The notes beneath the pieces were generated by a model. It made no database searches. It saw only the letters and a program-made list of their open reading frames with translations, and was not told where the DNA came from. Made by a program: the position numbers and the translations under genes. A stretch of DNA of 64,000 nucleotides from Pseudomonas sp. RIT-PI-AD. GTDB taxonomy: Bacteria; Pseudomonadota; Gammaproteobacteria; Pseudomonadales; Pseudomonadaceae. The DNA is taken from NCBI RefSeq assembly GCF_025642785.1, contig NZ_JANZKU010000010.1, positions 1 to 64,000 of the forward strand, in the 5' to 3' direction. Shown piece after piece: positions 1-9,951 of the stretch (the stretch's first letter is position 1; every line of letters starts with the position of its first letter).

Positions 1-50
1 TCAGGCCCGCCGGCCGCGCATTGACCCAGGTCTATGCCGCGGCGCGCGGC

Positions 51-791
51 TCACACGCTCTGGTCGGCGTCGCCGGGTTCCGGCAGGTGGATGTGCGAGC
101 GCAGCGCATAGCGGCTGCCGGGGTGCCAGAGCCGGGCGACGCTGACCAGACGCCCGCCGGACCAGGTGCGGCGCAGCAGCAGCAGGCAGGGATCGTCGGC
201 GGCGATGCCCAACAGGCTCTGCTCGCGCGGGCCGGGCAGGCGCGCGCTGAGCAGGTGCTCGACGTCGGTCAGCGGGCAGGTGCGGCTGAGGTACTGGTTG
301 GGGGTGATGCTCAGGTAGTCCTGCGCCAGGTAGTCCGGGCACAGCGCCGGGTTGACGTGGCGCTCCTCCAACTGCACCGGGACCTCGTTCTCGCAATGCA
401 CGATCAGGCTGTGGAACGCCGGCTCGCCGAGGCGCACGCCGAGCCCCTGGGCGACGTCCTGGTCGGCGATCACCTGGGCCAGGGCGATCACCCGCGCGCT
501 GTAGGCATGGCCGCGGCTGCGGATCTCGTCGGCGATGTTGCGGATCTCGGTGAGCGGCGACTCGGCGCGGGGCTCGGCGATGTAGGTGCCGTCGCCGACG
601 AAACGCTGCACCACGCCGGCATCGGCCAGTTCGCGGATCGCCCGGTTCACCGTCATCCGGCTTACCCCGAACTGGCCGGCGAGGCTGGTTTCCGCCGGGA
701 TGCGATCGCCCGGGCGCAGCTCGCCGGCGCGGATGGCGGCGAGGATGTGCGTCTTGATCCGCAGGTATTGCGGCTGCTCGGGAGTGTCCAT
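51..791 (-). CDS. HutC-like GntR-family transcriptional repressor
   Basis: A 246-residue regulator with an N-terminal GntR winged helix (roughly residues 5-70, including SRMTVNRAIRELADAG) and a C-terminal UTRA ligand-binding domain (roughly 90-240, with FHSLIVHCENEVPVQLEERH and the typical RRTWSG stretch). This arrangement is that of HutC, the urocanate-responsive repressor of histidine-utilisation genes. I prefer the ATG at 791 because AGGCGA lies just upstream; an in-frame ATG at 803 would add MLGD but has no ribosome binding site. No hut gene is visible in the window, so the ligand is inferred only from family resemblance, and the gene may be a paralogue. It is divergent from the sensor kinase gene to its right. 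Confidence 0.8.
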   Translation of the reverse strand: MDTPEQPQYLRIKTHILAAIRAGELRPGDRIPAETSLAGQFGVSRMTVNRAIRELADAGVVQRFVGDGTYIAEPRAESPLTEIRNIADEIRSRGHAYSARVIALAQVIADQDVAQGLGVRLGEPAFHSLIVHCENEVPVQLEERHVNPALCPDYLAQDYLSITPNQYLSRTCPLTDVEHLLSARLPGPREQSLLGIAADDPCLLLLRRTWSGGRLVSVARLWHPGSRYALRSHIHLPEPGDADQSV

Positions 792-853
792 GTCGCCTAG
801 CATACCCGCGCCGGCCGTCGCTGCGCTGCATCTCCCGGCGATGCCGCATCCCC

Positions 854-2643
854 GTGCTATCGTCGCGGCTTTCCCCTACGCCTGGCCCGACCGTGCAACC
901 GCGTACCCTGCGTATCGTCCTGTCGATTCTGTCGCTGCTCGCCGGCCTGCTGCTGGCGATGCATTTCGCCGGCCGCTACGCCGAGCGGCGGGTGCTGCGC
1001 GACGAAAGCGCCCAGGGCCGGGAACAGCTCGCGCTCTACGCCGAAGCCCTCGGCACCCTGATCGAACGCTACCGCGCGCTGCCCGCGGTGCTGGCGCTGG
1101 ACCCGGAACTGAGCGCGGCCCTGGCCGGCCCGGTGGACGCCGCGACGCAGCAGCGCTTGAACCTGAAATTGGAACGGATCAACGCCGCCGCGCAGTCCTC
1201 CACCCTGGAACTGCTGGACCGCGACGGCCTGGCGGTGGCGGCCAGCAACTGGCGCCTGCCGACCAGCTACGTCGGCCACAACTACGGCTTCCGCCCGTAT
1301 TTCCAGGAAACCCGCACCCAGGGCACCGGGCGCTTCTACGCGGTGGGCGTGACCAGCGGCATCCCCGGCTATTTCCTCTCCCACGCGGTGCGCGACGCCC
1401 AGGGCGGGTTCCTCGGCGCCATGGTGGTGAAGCTGGAATTCCCCGGGCTGGAGCGGGAATGGAGCCAGCGCCCGGACCTGCTGCTGGTCAGCGATGCCAA
1501 GGGCGTGGTGTTCATCGCCAATCGCCCCGGCTGGCGCTACCGCGAGTTGCAGCCGGTGGACGCGGCGGGACGCGCCGAGCTGGCCGCGACCCGCCAGTAC
1601 GACCGGCAACCCCTGGCGCCACTGGCCCACCGCACCCGCCAAGCGTTCGACGCCCATAGCCGGCTGGCGCGGGTCGAGGGCCCGGACGGGGGCGCCGACT
1701 ACCTCTGGCAATCCCTGCCGCTGACCACCGAAGGCTGGACCCTGCACCTGCTGCGCAACCCGCAGGACAGCGGCGGCCTGGTACGCAGCGCCAGCCTGGC
1801 CGCCGGCGGCGCCTGGCTGGCGCTGGCCTTCCTCGGCCTGTTCCTGCACCAGCGCTGGCGCCTGGGACACCTGCGGCAACGCCGCCGGGAGGAACTGGAA
1901 CGCTTGGTGGAACGCCGCACCCAGGCCCTGCGCACTGCCCAGGAAGGCCTGGTGCAGGCGGCCAAGCTGGCGGCCCTGGGGCAGATGTCCGCCGCCCTCG
2001 CCCACGAGATCAACCAACCGCTGACCGCCTTGCAGATGCACCTGGGCAGCCTGCGCCTGCTGCTCGATGCGGGCCAGTTGGAGCAGGCGCAACGTGCCCT
2101 GCCGCGCCTGGAGGGCCTGCTGCAACGCATGAGCGCCCTCACCGGGCACCTGAAGACTTACGCCCGGCAGAGCCCCGATGGCCTGCGCGAGCGCCTGGAG
2201 CTGGGCCGCGTGGTGGAGCAGGCGCTGCAACTGCTGGCGCCGCGCCTGCGCAACGAGACGGTTCAGATCGTCCGCGCGCCGAGCCCGCCGGCCTGGGTCG
2301 CCGGCGATGCGATCCGCCTTGAACAGGTACTGGTCAACCTGCTGCGCAACGCGCTCGACGCCTGCGCCGGGCAAGCCGAGCCGCGCATCCGCATCGACCT
2401 GTGCCGCGACGGCGACGACTGGCTGCTGCGGGTGGCCGACAACGGCGGCGGCATCGCCGCGGCGGACCTGCCACGGGTGTTCGACCCCTTCTTCACCACC
2501 AAGCCGGTGGGCGAAGGGTTGGGCCTCGGCCTGGCGGTATCCTATGCCATCGTTCATGAACTCGGCGGTCGCCTGGAGGCCGCCAACCAGGCGGCAGGCG
2601 CGGTGTTCGCCCTGCGCCTGCCCGCCGCCCAGGAGGATTCGCG

Positions 2644-2647
<4 letters not shown>
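854..2647 (+). CDS. DctB/MifS-type membrane sensor histidine kinase
   Basis: Two transmembrane segments (about residues 23-40 and 313-333) bracket a periplasmic double-PAS-like sensor domain with YVGHNYGFRPYFQ and FYAVGVTSGIPGYF, typical of C4/C5-dicarboxylate sensors. The cytoplasmic part has the H-box ALAHEINQPL (His384), N-box NLLRNALDAC, DNGGGI, FDPFFTTK and GLGLGLAVSY. The stop overlaps the start of the next gene as ATGA, so sensor and regulator are translationally coupled. The start is uncertain: GTG at 854 gives 597 residues, GTG at 893 gives 584, and neither has a good ribosome binding site. The alpha-ketoglutarate permease two genes downstream suggests a MifS-like role in sensing that substrate (inference). 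Confidence 0.85.
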
Positions 2648-3984
<1,337 letters not shown>

Positions 3985-4051
3985 CGCGACCGTCCCCGCT
4001 GCCTTTGGGCGCCTGTCCTTCCGTGCCCGGGCTCCCCTTTCCTCGCGCCAC

Positions 4052-4103
4052 ATCGGCGGAATCCCGCTCATCCGCCAGCGGCGATGAGCGGGTTTCCGCT
4101 CAT
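4052..4103. promoter_or_regulatory. Tandem upstream activator sites for the adjacent NtrC-class regulator
   Basis: Positions 4084-4103 form a perfect inverted repeat with 8-bp arms (ATGAGCGG, loop GTTT, CCGCTCAT). Read on the minus strand, it matches 17 of 20 positions of 4052-4071 on the plus strand. The two copies are 32 bp apart centre to centre (about three helical turns) and lie about 50-100 bp upstream of a sigma54 promoter, the usual spacing for enhancer sites. Assignment to the MifR-like regulator is inference from adjacency. Confidence 0.7.
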
Positions 4104-4154
4104 ATAGCTCGCGTTTTCCAGGTCGAGCCGCTCTGGGACGGGCTTTTCGCGCCG

Positions 4155-4170
4155 TGGCACGCCTCCTGCT
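4155..4170 (+). promoter_or_regulatory. Sigma54 (-24/-12) promoter of the dicarboxylate permease
   Basis: TGGCACGCCTCCTGCT at 4155-4170 matches the sigma54 consensus TGGCACG-N4-TTGCW with one mismatch and has the invariant GG-N10-GC spacing. It lies 59 bp upstream of the permease start codon and downstream of the tandem dyads. Confidence 0.85.
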
Positions 4171-4229
4171 ATCACCCCCGGAGCCTACGGTGACAGCCGT
4201 CCACAACAACAATGACCCAAGGAATTCCG

Positions 4230-5540
4230 ATGGAATCTACAAGCAGCCTGTCCGCGCCCGTCGCTCCGCGCACCACCGCGCAACGGATCAAGTCGATCTT
4301 CAGCGGTTCGGTGGGCAACCTGGTGGAGTGGTACGACTGGTACGTCTACGCCGCCTTCTCGCTGTACTTCGCCAAGGCCTTCTTCCCCCAGGGCGACCAG
4401 ACCGCGCAATTGCTCAACACCGCCGCGATCTTCGCCGTGGGGTTCCTGATGCGGCCGATCGGCGGCTGGCTGATGGGCGTCTATGCCGACCGCAAGGGCC
4501 GCAAGGCGGCGCTGCTGGCCTCGGTGCTATTGATGTGTTTCGGCTCGCTGATCATCGCCCTGACTCCGGGCTACGCCACCATCGGCGTGGCCGCGCCGAT
4601 CCTGCTGGTGCTGGCGCGGCTGCTGCAAGGCCTGTCGGTCGGCGGCGAATACGGCACCTCGGCCACCTACCTGTCGGAGATGGCCACCCGGGAGAGCCGC
4701 GGCTTCTATTCCAGCTTCCAGTACGTGACCCTGATCTCCGGGCAGCTCATCGCCCTGGCGGTGCTCATCGTGCTGCAACAGACCCTGGATAACGAGCAAC
4801 TGGAAAGCTGGGGCTGGCGCGTGCCCTTCCTGATCGGCGCGCTGTGCGCGGTCATCGCCCTGTTCCTGCGGCGCAACATGGATGAAACCGAGTCCTTCAC
4901 CAAGAAGCACAAGACCGCGCCGAAGGAGAGCCTGCTGCGCACCCTCGCCCGCCATCCCAAGGCGGTGCTCACCGTGGTCGGCCTGACCATGGGCGGCACC
5001 CTGGCCTTCTACACCTACACCACCTACATGCAGAAATACCTGGTGAACACCGTCGGCATGAGCAAGAACGACTCGACGATGGTGTCGGCGGCCACCCTGT
5101 TCCTGTTCATGCTCCTGCAACCCCTGGTGGGCGCGCTCTCCGACAAGATCGGCCGGCGCCCGATCCTGATCGCCTTCGGTGTGCTCGGCACCCTCTTCAC
5201 CGTGCCGATCCTCAGCACGCTGCACACAGTGCAGACCCTCTGGGGCGCGTTCTTCCTGATCATGGCGGCGCTGATCATCGTCAGCGGCTACACCTCGATC
5301 AATGCGGTGGTGAAGGCCGAGCTGTTCCCCACCGAGATCCGCGCCCTCGGCGTCGGCCTGCCCTATGCGCTGACCGTCTCCGTCTTCGGCGGCACCGCCG
5401 AATACATCGCCCTGTGGTTCAAGAGCGTCGGCCTGGAAAGCGGCTTCTACTGGTACGTCACCGCCTGCATCGCCTGTTCGCTGCTGGTCTACGTGCTGAT
5501 GCCGGATACCCGCACCCACACCCACATGAACCACGACTGA
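4230..5540 (+). CDS. Alpha-ketoglutarate/dicarboxylate permease, MFS metabolite:H+ symporter
   Basis: A 436-residue, 12-helix major facilitator of the KgtP/PcaT type. Diagnostic stretches are SGSVGNLVEWYDWYVYAAF near the N terminus, the loop 2-3 motif GVYADRKGRKAAL, RLLQGLSVGGEYGTSATYL, and the repeat of the loop motif as GALSDKIGRRP. Family members import C4/C5 dicarboxylates with protons. The ATG at 4230 is preceded by AAGGAA at a suitable distance; the in-frame ATG at 4212 lacks one. The sigma54 promoter and the adjacent two-component system indicate substrate-induced expression. A 10-bp direct repeat (CCACGACTGA) covers the stop codon and recurs 20 bp later, so a second stop follows. Confidence 0.88.
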   Translation: MESTSSLSAPVAPRTTAQRIKSIFSGSVGNLVEWYDWYVYAAFSLYFAKAFFPQGDQTAQLLNTAAIFAVGFLMRPIGGWLMGVYADRKGRKAALLASVLLMCFGSLIIALTPGYATIGVAAPILLVLARLLQGLSVGGEYGTSATYLSEMATRESRGFYSSFQYVTLISGQLIALAVLIVLQQTLDNEQLESWGWRVPFLIGALCAVIALFLRRNMDETESFTKKHKTAPKESLLRTLARHPKAVLTVVGLTMGGTLAFYTYTTYMQKYLVNTVGMSKNDSTMVSAATLFLFMLLQPLVGALSDKIGRRPILIAFGVLGTLFTVPILSTLHTVQTLWGAFFLIMAALIIVSGYTSINAVVKAELFPTEIRALGVGLPYALTVSVFGGTAEYIALWFKSVGLESGFYWYVTACIACSLLVYVLMPDTRTHTHMNHD

Positions 5541-5574
5541 TCGCGATCGACCACGACTGAGCCGTCCTGGCTCC

Positions 5575-5601
5575 GGTCCCGGCGCGAGCCGGGACCTTTT
5601 T
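5575..5601 (+). terminator. Intrinsic terminator of the permease gene
   Basis: A 9-bp perfect stem (GGTCCCGGC / GCCGGGACC) with a GCGA tetraloop is followed directly by five T residues. Confidence 0.92.
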
Positions 5602-5730
5602 AGCGGTCCGACCCGCCGTGCTCCAGGCCCCCAGCGCCGGGTCAGCCGCCTCCCGCTTCGGCAGCTCGCCTGATGAAACTCGACCCCCGCCAGGCCCTTC
5701 CCGCCGCCCGTTGCGCGTCCCGCGTCCGCC

Positions 5731-6471
5731 CTAGCGCATCAAAAGCCCACCATCCACTGCGTACTGGCTGCCCGTGACATAGGTCGCGTCTGCCGATAGC
5801 AGGAAGAGCGCGACCGCCGCGGCCTCGTCGGCGGTGCCCGCCCGCCCTAAAGGGACCTGCTCGACGACGCCGTGCTCGAACCGCTGCCTGACGTCGGCAT
5901 CCAGGAAATCCCTGAAGGACGTCTCTATGGGCCCGGGGACGATCGAGTTCACTCGGATCCGGCGTGGTGCCATGCTCGCCGCCCAACAGCGGGCCATCGA
6001 CAACAGCGCGCCTTTCGTGGCCGCGTAGACGCTGACCAGGGGTGCCGACTCGTAGGCGGACGAAGAAGAGGTCACGACAACCGATGCCCCCGGATTCAAC
6101 AGTGGGGAAAGCGCGGCCAGTTGCAGGGCGGGCCCTCGGACGTTAACCGCCATCAGCGCGTCGAAACCCTCGGCCGTCAAAGCCTCGACAGGCCCTATCC
6201 GCGCCAACCCCGCGTTGAGCCATAGCCCGTCGAGCCCTCCTCGCTTCCGGATCTCGGCTGCCAGGACGCCAGCGCTGTCGGGGTTGCCGGAGTCGCAATG
6301 CAGGACGACCGCCGCTCGCCCGAGCGCCTCCCGCGCACGATCGAGGCGCGACCTGTCGCGCCCGGTCACGATGACCCGTCCGCCCTCATCGACGATGCGC
6401 CGCGCGCCCGCCAGACCCATGCCACTCGTACCGCCCGTGATGAGTACGGTCTTCGCGCTGAATCGTCCCAT
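5731..6471 (-). CDS. Short-chain dehydrogenase/reductase
   Basis: A 246-residue classical SDR. The cofactor loop TGGTSGMG is at residues 12-19, NAG at 86-88, the catalytic Ser in VTSSSSAY (about 137) and YxxxK at Tyr149/Lys153. The sequence after the active site (VNSIVPGPIETSF) and the C-terminal TGSQYAVDGG are typical of NAD(P)H-dependent alcohol or ketone oxidoreductases. The substrate cannot be read from the sequence. It is divergent from a LysR gene whose start lies 99 bp away, the usual layout of a LysR regulator and its target. Confidence 0.85.
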   Translation of the reverse strand: MGRFSAKTVLITGGTSGMGLAGARRIVDEGGRVIVTGRDRSRLDRAREALGRAAVVLHCDSGNPDSAGVLAAEIRKRGGLDGLWLNAGLARIGPVEALTAEGFDALMAVNVRGPALQLAALSPLLNPGASVVVTSSSSAYESAPLVSVYAATKGALLSMARCWAASMAPRRIRVNSIVPGPIETSFRDFLDADVRQRFEHGVVEQVPLGRAGTADEAAAVALFLLSADATYVTGSQYAVDGGLLMR

Positions 6472-6570
6472 GCGTCACCTCATATCCAGGGGTCGCGGAC
6501 AGCATGACAGGGGCCCATTGCAACGTTAATCCGCTATTATCCGAACGGGTCGTTAAGCCAGGAATGCATA

Positions 6571-7476
6571 ATGCGCGGCAGTGGATACGTGGAGCTGAAG
6601 GCATTCGTCGCGATCGTCGAACAGGGAAGCTTCAGGCGCGCCGCGGCTCATCTGGGGATGTCCGCTTCCGCACTCAGTCAGACGCTCAAACTGCTGGAGG
6701 AGCGCCTGGGTACCCGGCTGCTGAACCGCACGACGCGGAGCATCGCCCTGACCGAAAAGGGCACCCGTCTGCTGGAGCAGGTGGCGCCGGCGTTGACGGC
6801 GCTGGATGCAGCGATGGATCAGGCCCGCGCCTACCCGGGGGTGGTCGCCGGTCGCTTGCGGATCAATAGCACGCGCGACGCCGCCATCCATCACCTCGCT
6901 CCGCTCATCGGACCTTTTCTTCAGGCCTATCCCGGCATCGAACTCGAGGTCGTCACCGACGATCGCCTGGTGGACATCGTCGGCCAAGGCTTCGATGCCG
7001 GTATCCGCCTGGGTGAACGCCTGGAGCAAGACATGGTTGCCATCCGGATAGGCGGCCCGCTGGAAATGAAGGTGGTCGCGGCCCCCAGCTACCTGCAACG
7101 CGTTGGAACGCCCCGGGTACCCGAAGACCTGCATGGGCACCGCTGCCTCGCCTATCGACGCCCCACCGACGGCAGCCTGTACCGGTGGGAATTCGAAAAA
7201 GCGGGCAAGGCCCTGGAAGTCGCGGTCAGCGGTCCTTTGCTGGTCAACGATCCCGAGATGCTCACCCGCGTGGCTGTGGACGGCGCAGGCATCGCCTATG
7301 TGTTCGCCCATCAGGTGCAGGCACATATCGACGACGGTTCCCTGGTGCAGGTGTTGTCGGATTGGACGCCCGCCTTTGCCGGCTTCTACCTGTATTACCC
7401 TGGCCGACATCTGGTGACGGCGCCTCTCCAGGCACTCGTGCGGTTTCTTTCGCTTACCCCGCCTGACACGCCTTGA
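6571..7476 (+). CDS. LysR-family transcriptional regulator (divergent from SDR)
   Basis: A 301-residue LysR regulator with an N-terminal winged helix (ELKAFVAIVEQGSFRRAAAH, then SASALSQTLKLLEERLG and LLNRTTRSIALTEKG) and a periplasmic-binding-protein-like effector domain from about residue 90. It resembles the large subgroup that controls an adjacent divergent oxidoreductase. The 99-bp shared intergenic region (6472-6570) is AT-richer than its surroundings and presumably holds both promoters. The effector is unknown. Confidence 0.88.
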   Translation: MRGSGYVELKAFVAIVEQGSFRRAAAHLGMSASALSQTLKLLEERLGTRLLNRTTRSIALTEKGTRLLEQVAPALTALDAAMDQARAYPGVVAGRLRINSTRDAAIHHLAPLIGPFLQAYPGIELEVVTDDRLVDIVGQGFDAGIRLGERLEQDMVAIRIGGPLEMKVVAAPSYLQRVGTPRVPEDLHGHRCLAYRRPTDGSLYRWEFEKAGKALEVAVSGPLLVNDPEMLTRVAVDGAGIAYVFAHQVQAHIDDGSLVQVLSDWTPAFAGFYLYYPGRHLVTAPLQALVRFLSLTPPDTP

Positions 7477-7674
7477 GGCGGCGACCGTCTGTTCGCCGCA
7501 TGCCCCTCGCGCGCATCCTGCCTCCACGTCGTACAGGCCACGGCGGCTCGAAGAATGGCAGCGAGCACCGAACCGAGGCCGCCTCTCGCTGACGTGTTGG
7601 AACGGTGACAGACGGGCCCGGCGCAACGCAGGCAGGGGGAATTTCGCCGCCCGGCTGGCGGAAGCGGTGGCGCG
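7477..7674. other. Convergent intergenic region, no feature recognised
   Basis: This gap separates the convergent LysR and CobW genes. I see no gene, no convincing terminator with a T-run and no repeat in it. Confidence 0.5.
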
Positions 7675-8664
7675 TTACCGCGACGAGGGAGAGGCACCCG
7701 GCTGAAGGCGGCAGGCGGCGAAATCGCGGGACAAGGTCGTAGCCGACTGGGCGCGGGGAAAGATCAGCTCCAGCCGCGAGTCCTTGCGCCATTCGCTGGG
7801 GCGCCACGCCAGTGCCGCGCCGTCCAGGGCATTCGCCGACCACCAGGCGGACCCGTCGCGCAGCACCGCCTTGGCGCGCCGCCAGGCCAGCCCCGCCAGC
7901 CAGCGGGCCACGGCGTCCCGCTCGAACGCCTGGGAAGGATGCCAGCGCCAGCCGATGCTCCAGCCCTCGGCGCTGTCCTGTACCTGGCACAGCGGCTGTT
8001 CGGGATCGCTCCAGAGCAGCGGCAACGGCGCCGCCGCCGGGGGCAGCGCGAGTCCGTCGGACGCTGCACCGGCCCGCACACCGCTACCGGGAAGCCGCGC
8101 CAGGGGCAGCCGACCCTGCTCGGTCCAGTAGAGCGGGCTGTCCGGCAGGCGCGCGGCCAGCCGTGCCCGGGTCGCGTCATCGAGCCCTTCGGACTTGTTC
8201 AGCAGCACCAGACCGGCCTGATCGAGGGCGGCTCGTTGGGCATCGGGCAGGGCTTGCCCATCAGCCAGGGCCGCGGCGTCCAGCACCAGCACGCCCGGTT
8301 GCAGCGCCAGCACCCCGACCCAGGGCGGCTCGCGCAGGTGCCGCCGCAATTCGGCGGGATGGCCGAGGCCCGAGGGTTCGATCAGCAGGCGCTGGGGTCG
8401 CGCCTTGCGCAGCAGTCGGGCCAGGCCGACCTGGAAGGGCGCGCCGCTCACGCAGCAGAGGCAGCCGCCGGCGATTTCCGCCAGCTCGACGCCCGCGTCG
8501 TCGCGGGTCAGCAGGGCCGCGTCCAGGCCGATCCGGCCGAACTCGTTGATCAGTACCGCCCAGCGCTCGTCGGCCGGCCGCTGCATGAGCAGGTGGCGGA
8601 TCAGGCTGGTCTTGCCGGCACCCAGGGAGCCGGCGATCAGATGGGTGGGGATCGCGGTGAGCAT
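7675..8664 (-). CDS. CobW/COG0523-family metal-handling GTPase
   Basis: A 329-residue P-loop GTPase with Walker A GSLGAGKTS (12-20), the hallmark CxCC metal-binding motif GGCLCC (66-71), the conserved EPSGLGHP after it, and the guanine-specificity motif NKSE (156-159). The C-terminal half is the variable CobW C domain. Members deliver or guard zinc, cobalt or other metals for client enzymes. In PAO1, as I recall, a CobW-like gene sits near the PA5530-type permease, so this looks like conserved synteny. No zinc-regulator box was evident in the 78-bp region shared with the divergent periplasmic protein gene, so which metal is served stays open. Confidence 0.88.
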   Translation of the reverse strand: MLTAIPTHLIAGSLGAGKTSLIRHLLMQRPADERWAVLINEFGRIGLDAALLTRDDAGVELAEIAGGCLCCVSGAPFQVGLARLLRKARPQRLLIEPSGLGHPAELRRHLREPPWVGVLALQPGVLVLDAAALADGQALPDAQRAALDQAGLVLLNKSEGLDDATRARLAARLPDSPLYWTEQGRLPLARLPGSGVRAGAASDGLALPPAAAPLPLLWSDPEQPLCQVQDSAEGWSIGWRWHPSQAFERDAVARWLAGLAWRRAKAVLRDGSAWWSANALDGAALAWRPSEWRKDSRLELIFPRAQSATTLSRDFAACRLQPGASPSSR

Positions 8665-8742
8665 GCCCCATGGTGCCGCCTCGTGGCCGCCCTGGAAAGC
8701 GGCATGCTAGAGTCGCCGCGAAATCCTCGAGGAGCGCCAACG

Positions 8743-9096
8743 ATGCGTGTGTGGTTACTGCCTGTGCTGTTCGGCCTTTCGTCCCAGGCCTTCGCCGAGG
8801 CCTGCGTGGTGCACAGCCAGGGCGATCAAGTGGACGTGAAGATCTGCCAGCAGAACGTGAACATCCCCAAACAGATGTTCCACGACGGCTTCTGCCAGCC
8901 GCAGCTGAAAGGCCAGAAAGTCGACGTCAGCTACGCCGAACAATGCCCGGCCGGCTCCTTCGGCGTCTGCCGCAATGCCCGGGTCGGCAGCACGCCCTAC
9001 CAGCAGGATATCCATTACTACGGCGTGGCGAGCGACGCCCACTACCTCAAGCCATTCTGCGAGAAACAGAGCAAAGGCAAGTGGATGGACCGCTGA
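8743..9096 (+). CDS. Small periplasmic six-cysteine protein of unknown function
   Basis: A 117-residue protein with a clear signal peptide (MRVWLLPVLFGLSSQAFA, cleavage expected before EAC). The mature part has six cysteines (EAC, KIC, GFC, EQC, GVC, PFC), an even number suited to disulfides in the periplasm. The ATG at 8743 is preceded by GGAG at 8731-8734. I recall a similar small protein beside a CobW gene in PAO1 (PA5533 region) but no function. The gene is divergent from the CobW GTPase, so a link to metal handling is possible but not shown. Confidence 0.72.
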   Translation: MRVWLLPVLFGLSSQAFAEACVVHSQGDQVDVKICQQNVNIPKQMFHDGFCQPQLKGQKVDVSYAEQCPAGSFGVCRNARVGSTPYQQDIHYYGVASDAHYLKPFCEKQSKGKWMDR

Positions 9097-9951
9097 AACG
9101 CCCCAACCATGGGGGTTTCACGTGGAACCCGGGCAATCCAGCCGACGCGCTGGACTGTCCACGGGGAGTTCGAAGGTCGGCTCAGGGGCGAGCCCTGCCC
9201 GTCCGGAGGCGCGCTTTCAAGGCTCACCCGGCGCCGGAACGCTCGACCACACGGCCCGCTCCTCGGGTTCCGGTTTCCAGTGGAACGGGAAGGCATTCTC
9301 CCGGCAGGTACCGCTGACGAGCGAGGTTCCGTACCGCCGAGTCCCGCAGCCCCGCCAGGGATCGCGCTTCACCCCCCTCCGGCCCCTCGAAGAGTCGAAA
9401 TCGAACGTCAATCCCGGATGAGGCACCCTCACCCAGCGGGAGGTCCTGTCGTCGAATCGGCAGCCCGGGGTCGACGACGCGTGCCTTCTTCTGCCGTCCG
9501 GGCAGCCACCTCTTGAAGCGCCACTTCGCCAACCTGGGAAGTCCCCTCCTCTCTTTGCGCTACGACGCGCCATTCATGGGCCTCGGCCCCCGCCCAGGAT
9601 TTATCCACCCTGGCCGGCGTAAAGGCTCCGCACCATCGCACAGCGCGATGCTGGATACAGCCGCCCACTCGAATTCGATCCCCTCACGAATTGCTTGCGT
9701 CATGACGCGCGTCCACAGAAAAATGCGCGGCCTTCAATATGCGGATATGGCGTCCATGGCCGCTATCGCGTCGAAGGGTGCCCCCGTACCGGTCCTGTAG
9801 AGGGGTGCCCCTCATCCGCCACGTCATAGGGCGCAGGCCTTTAAAGACGATGATCAATCTCAGAAGGTTCGCGCGAAGGCCCCCTTGGCGTGCGCCGGGA
9901 TTGGCGGCGGGTCGGGGCGGTTCGTCCGCGGGTTTCGACCCTGGCCGAAGC
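9097..9951. other. 855-bp region without a supportable gene
   Basis: Open frames here overlap on several strands and have arginine- and proline-rich, low-complexity translations without ribosome binding sites, so I call none. The one recognisable element is the parS-like palindrome at 9113-9130. A short hairpin (CCCC-AACCAT-GGGG) lies just after the periplasmic-protein stop. Confidence 0.5.
9113..9130. other. Probable parS centromere-like site
   Basis: GGGTTTCACGTGGAACCC is an 18-bp palindrome with one mismatched pair. Its core GTTTCACGTGGAAC differs at one base from the Pseudomonas parS core GTTCCACGTGGAAC, which occurs intact twice in recF in this window. It is intergenic and about 48 kb from oriC. 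ParB binding is inferred from sequence only. Confidence 0.7.

Noticed and set aside
9217-9573. Two overlapping minus-strand frames of about 100-118 codons in the gap after the periplasmic protein
   Set aside because: No ribosome binding site, no recognisable domain, and compositions dominated by Arg, Gly and Pro as expected for random GC-rich DNA.
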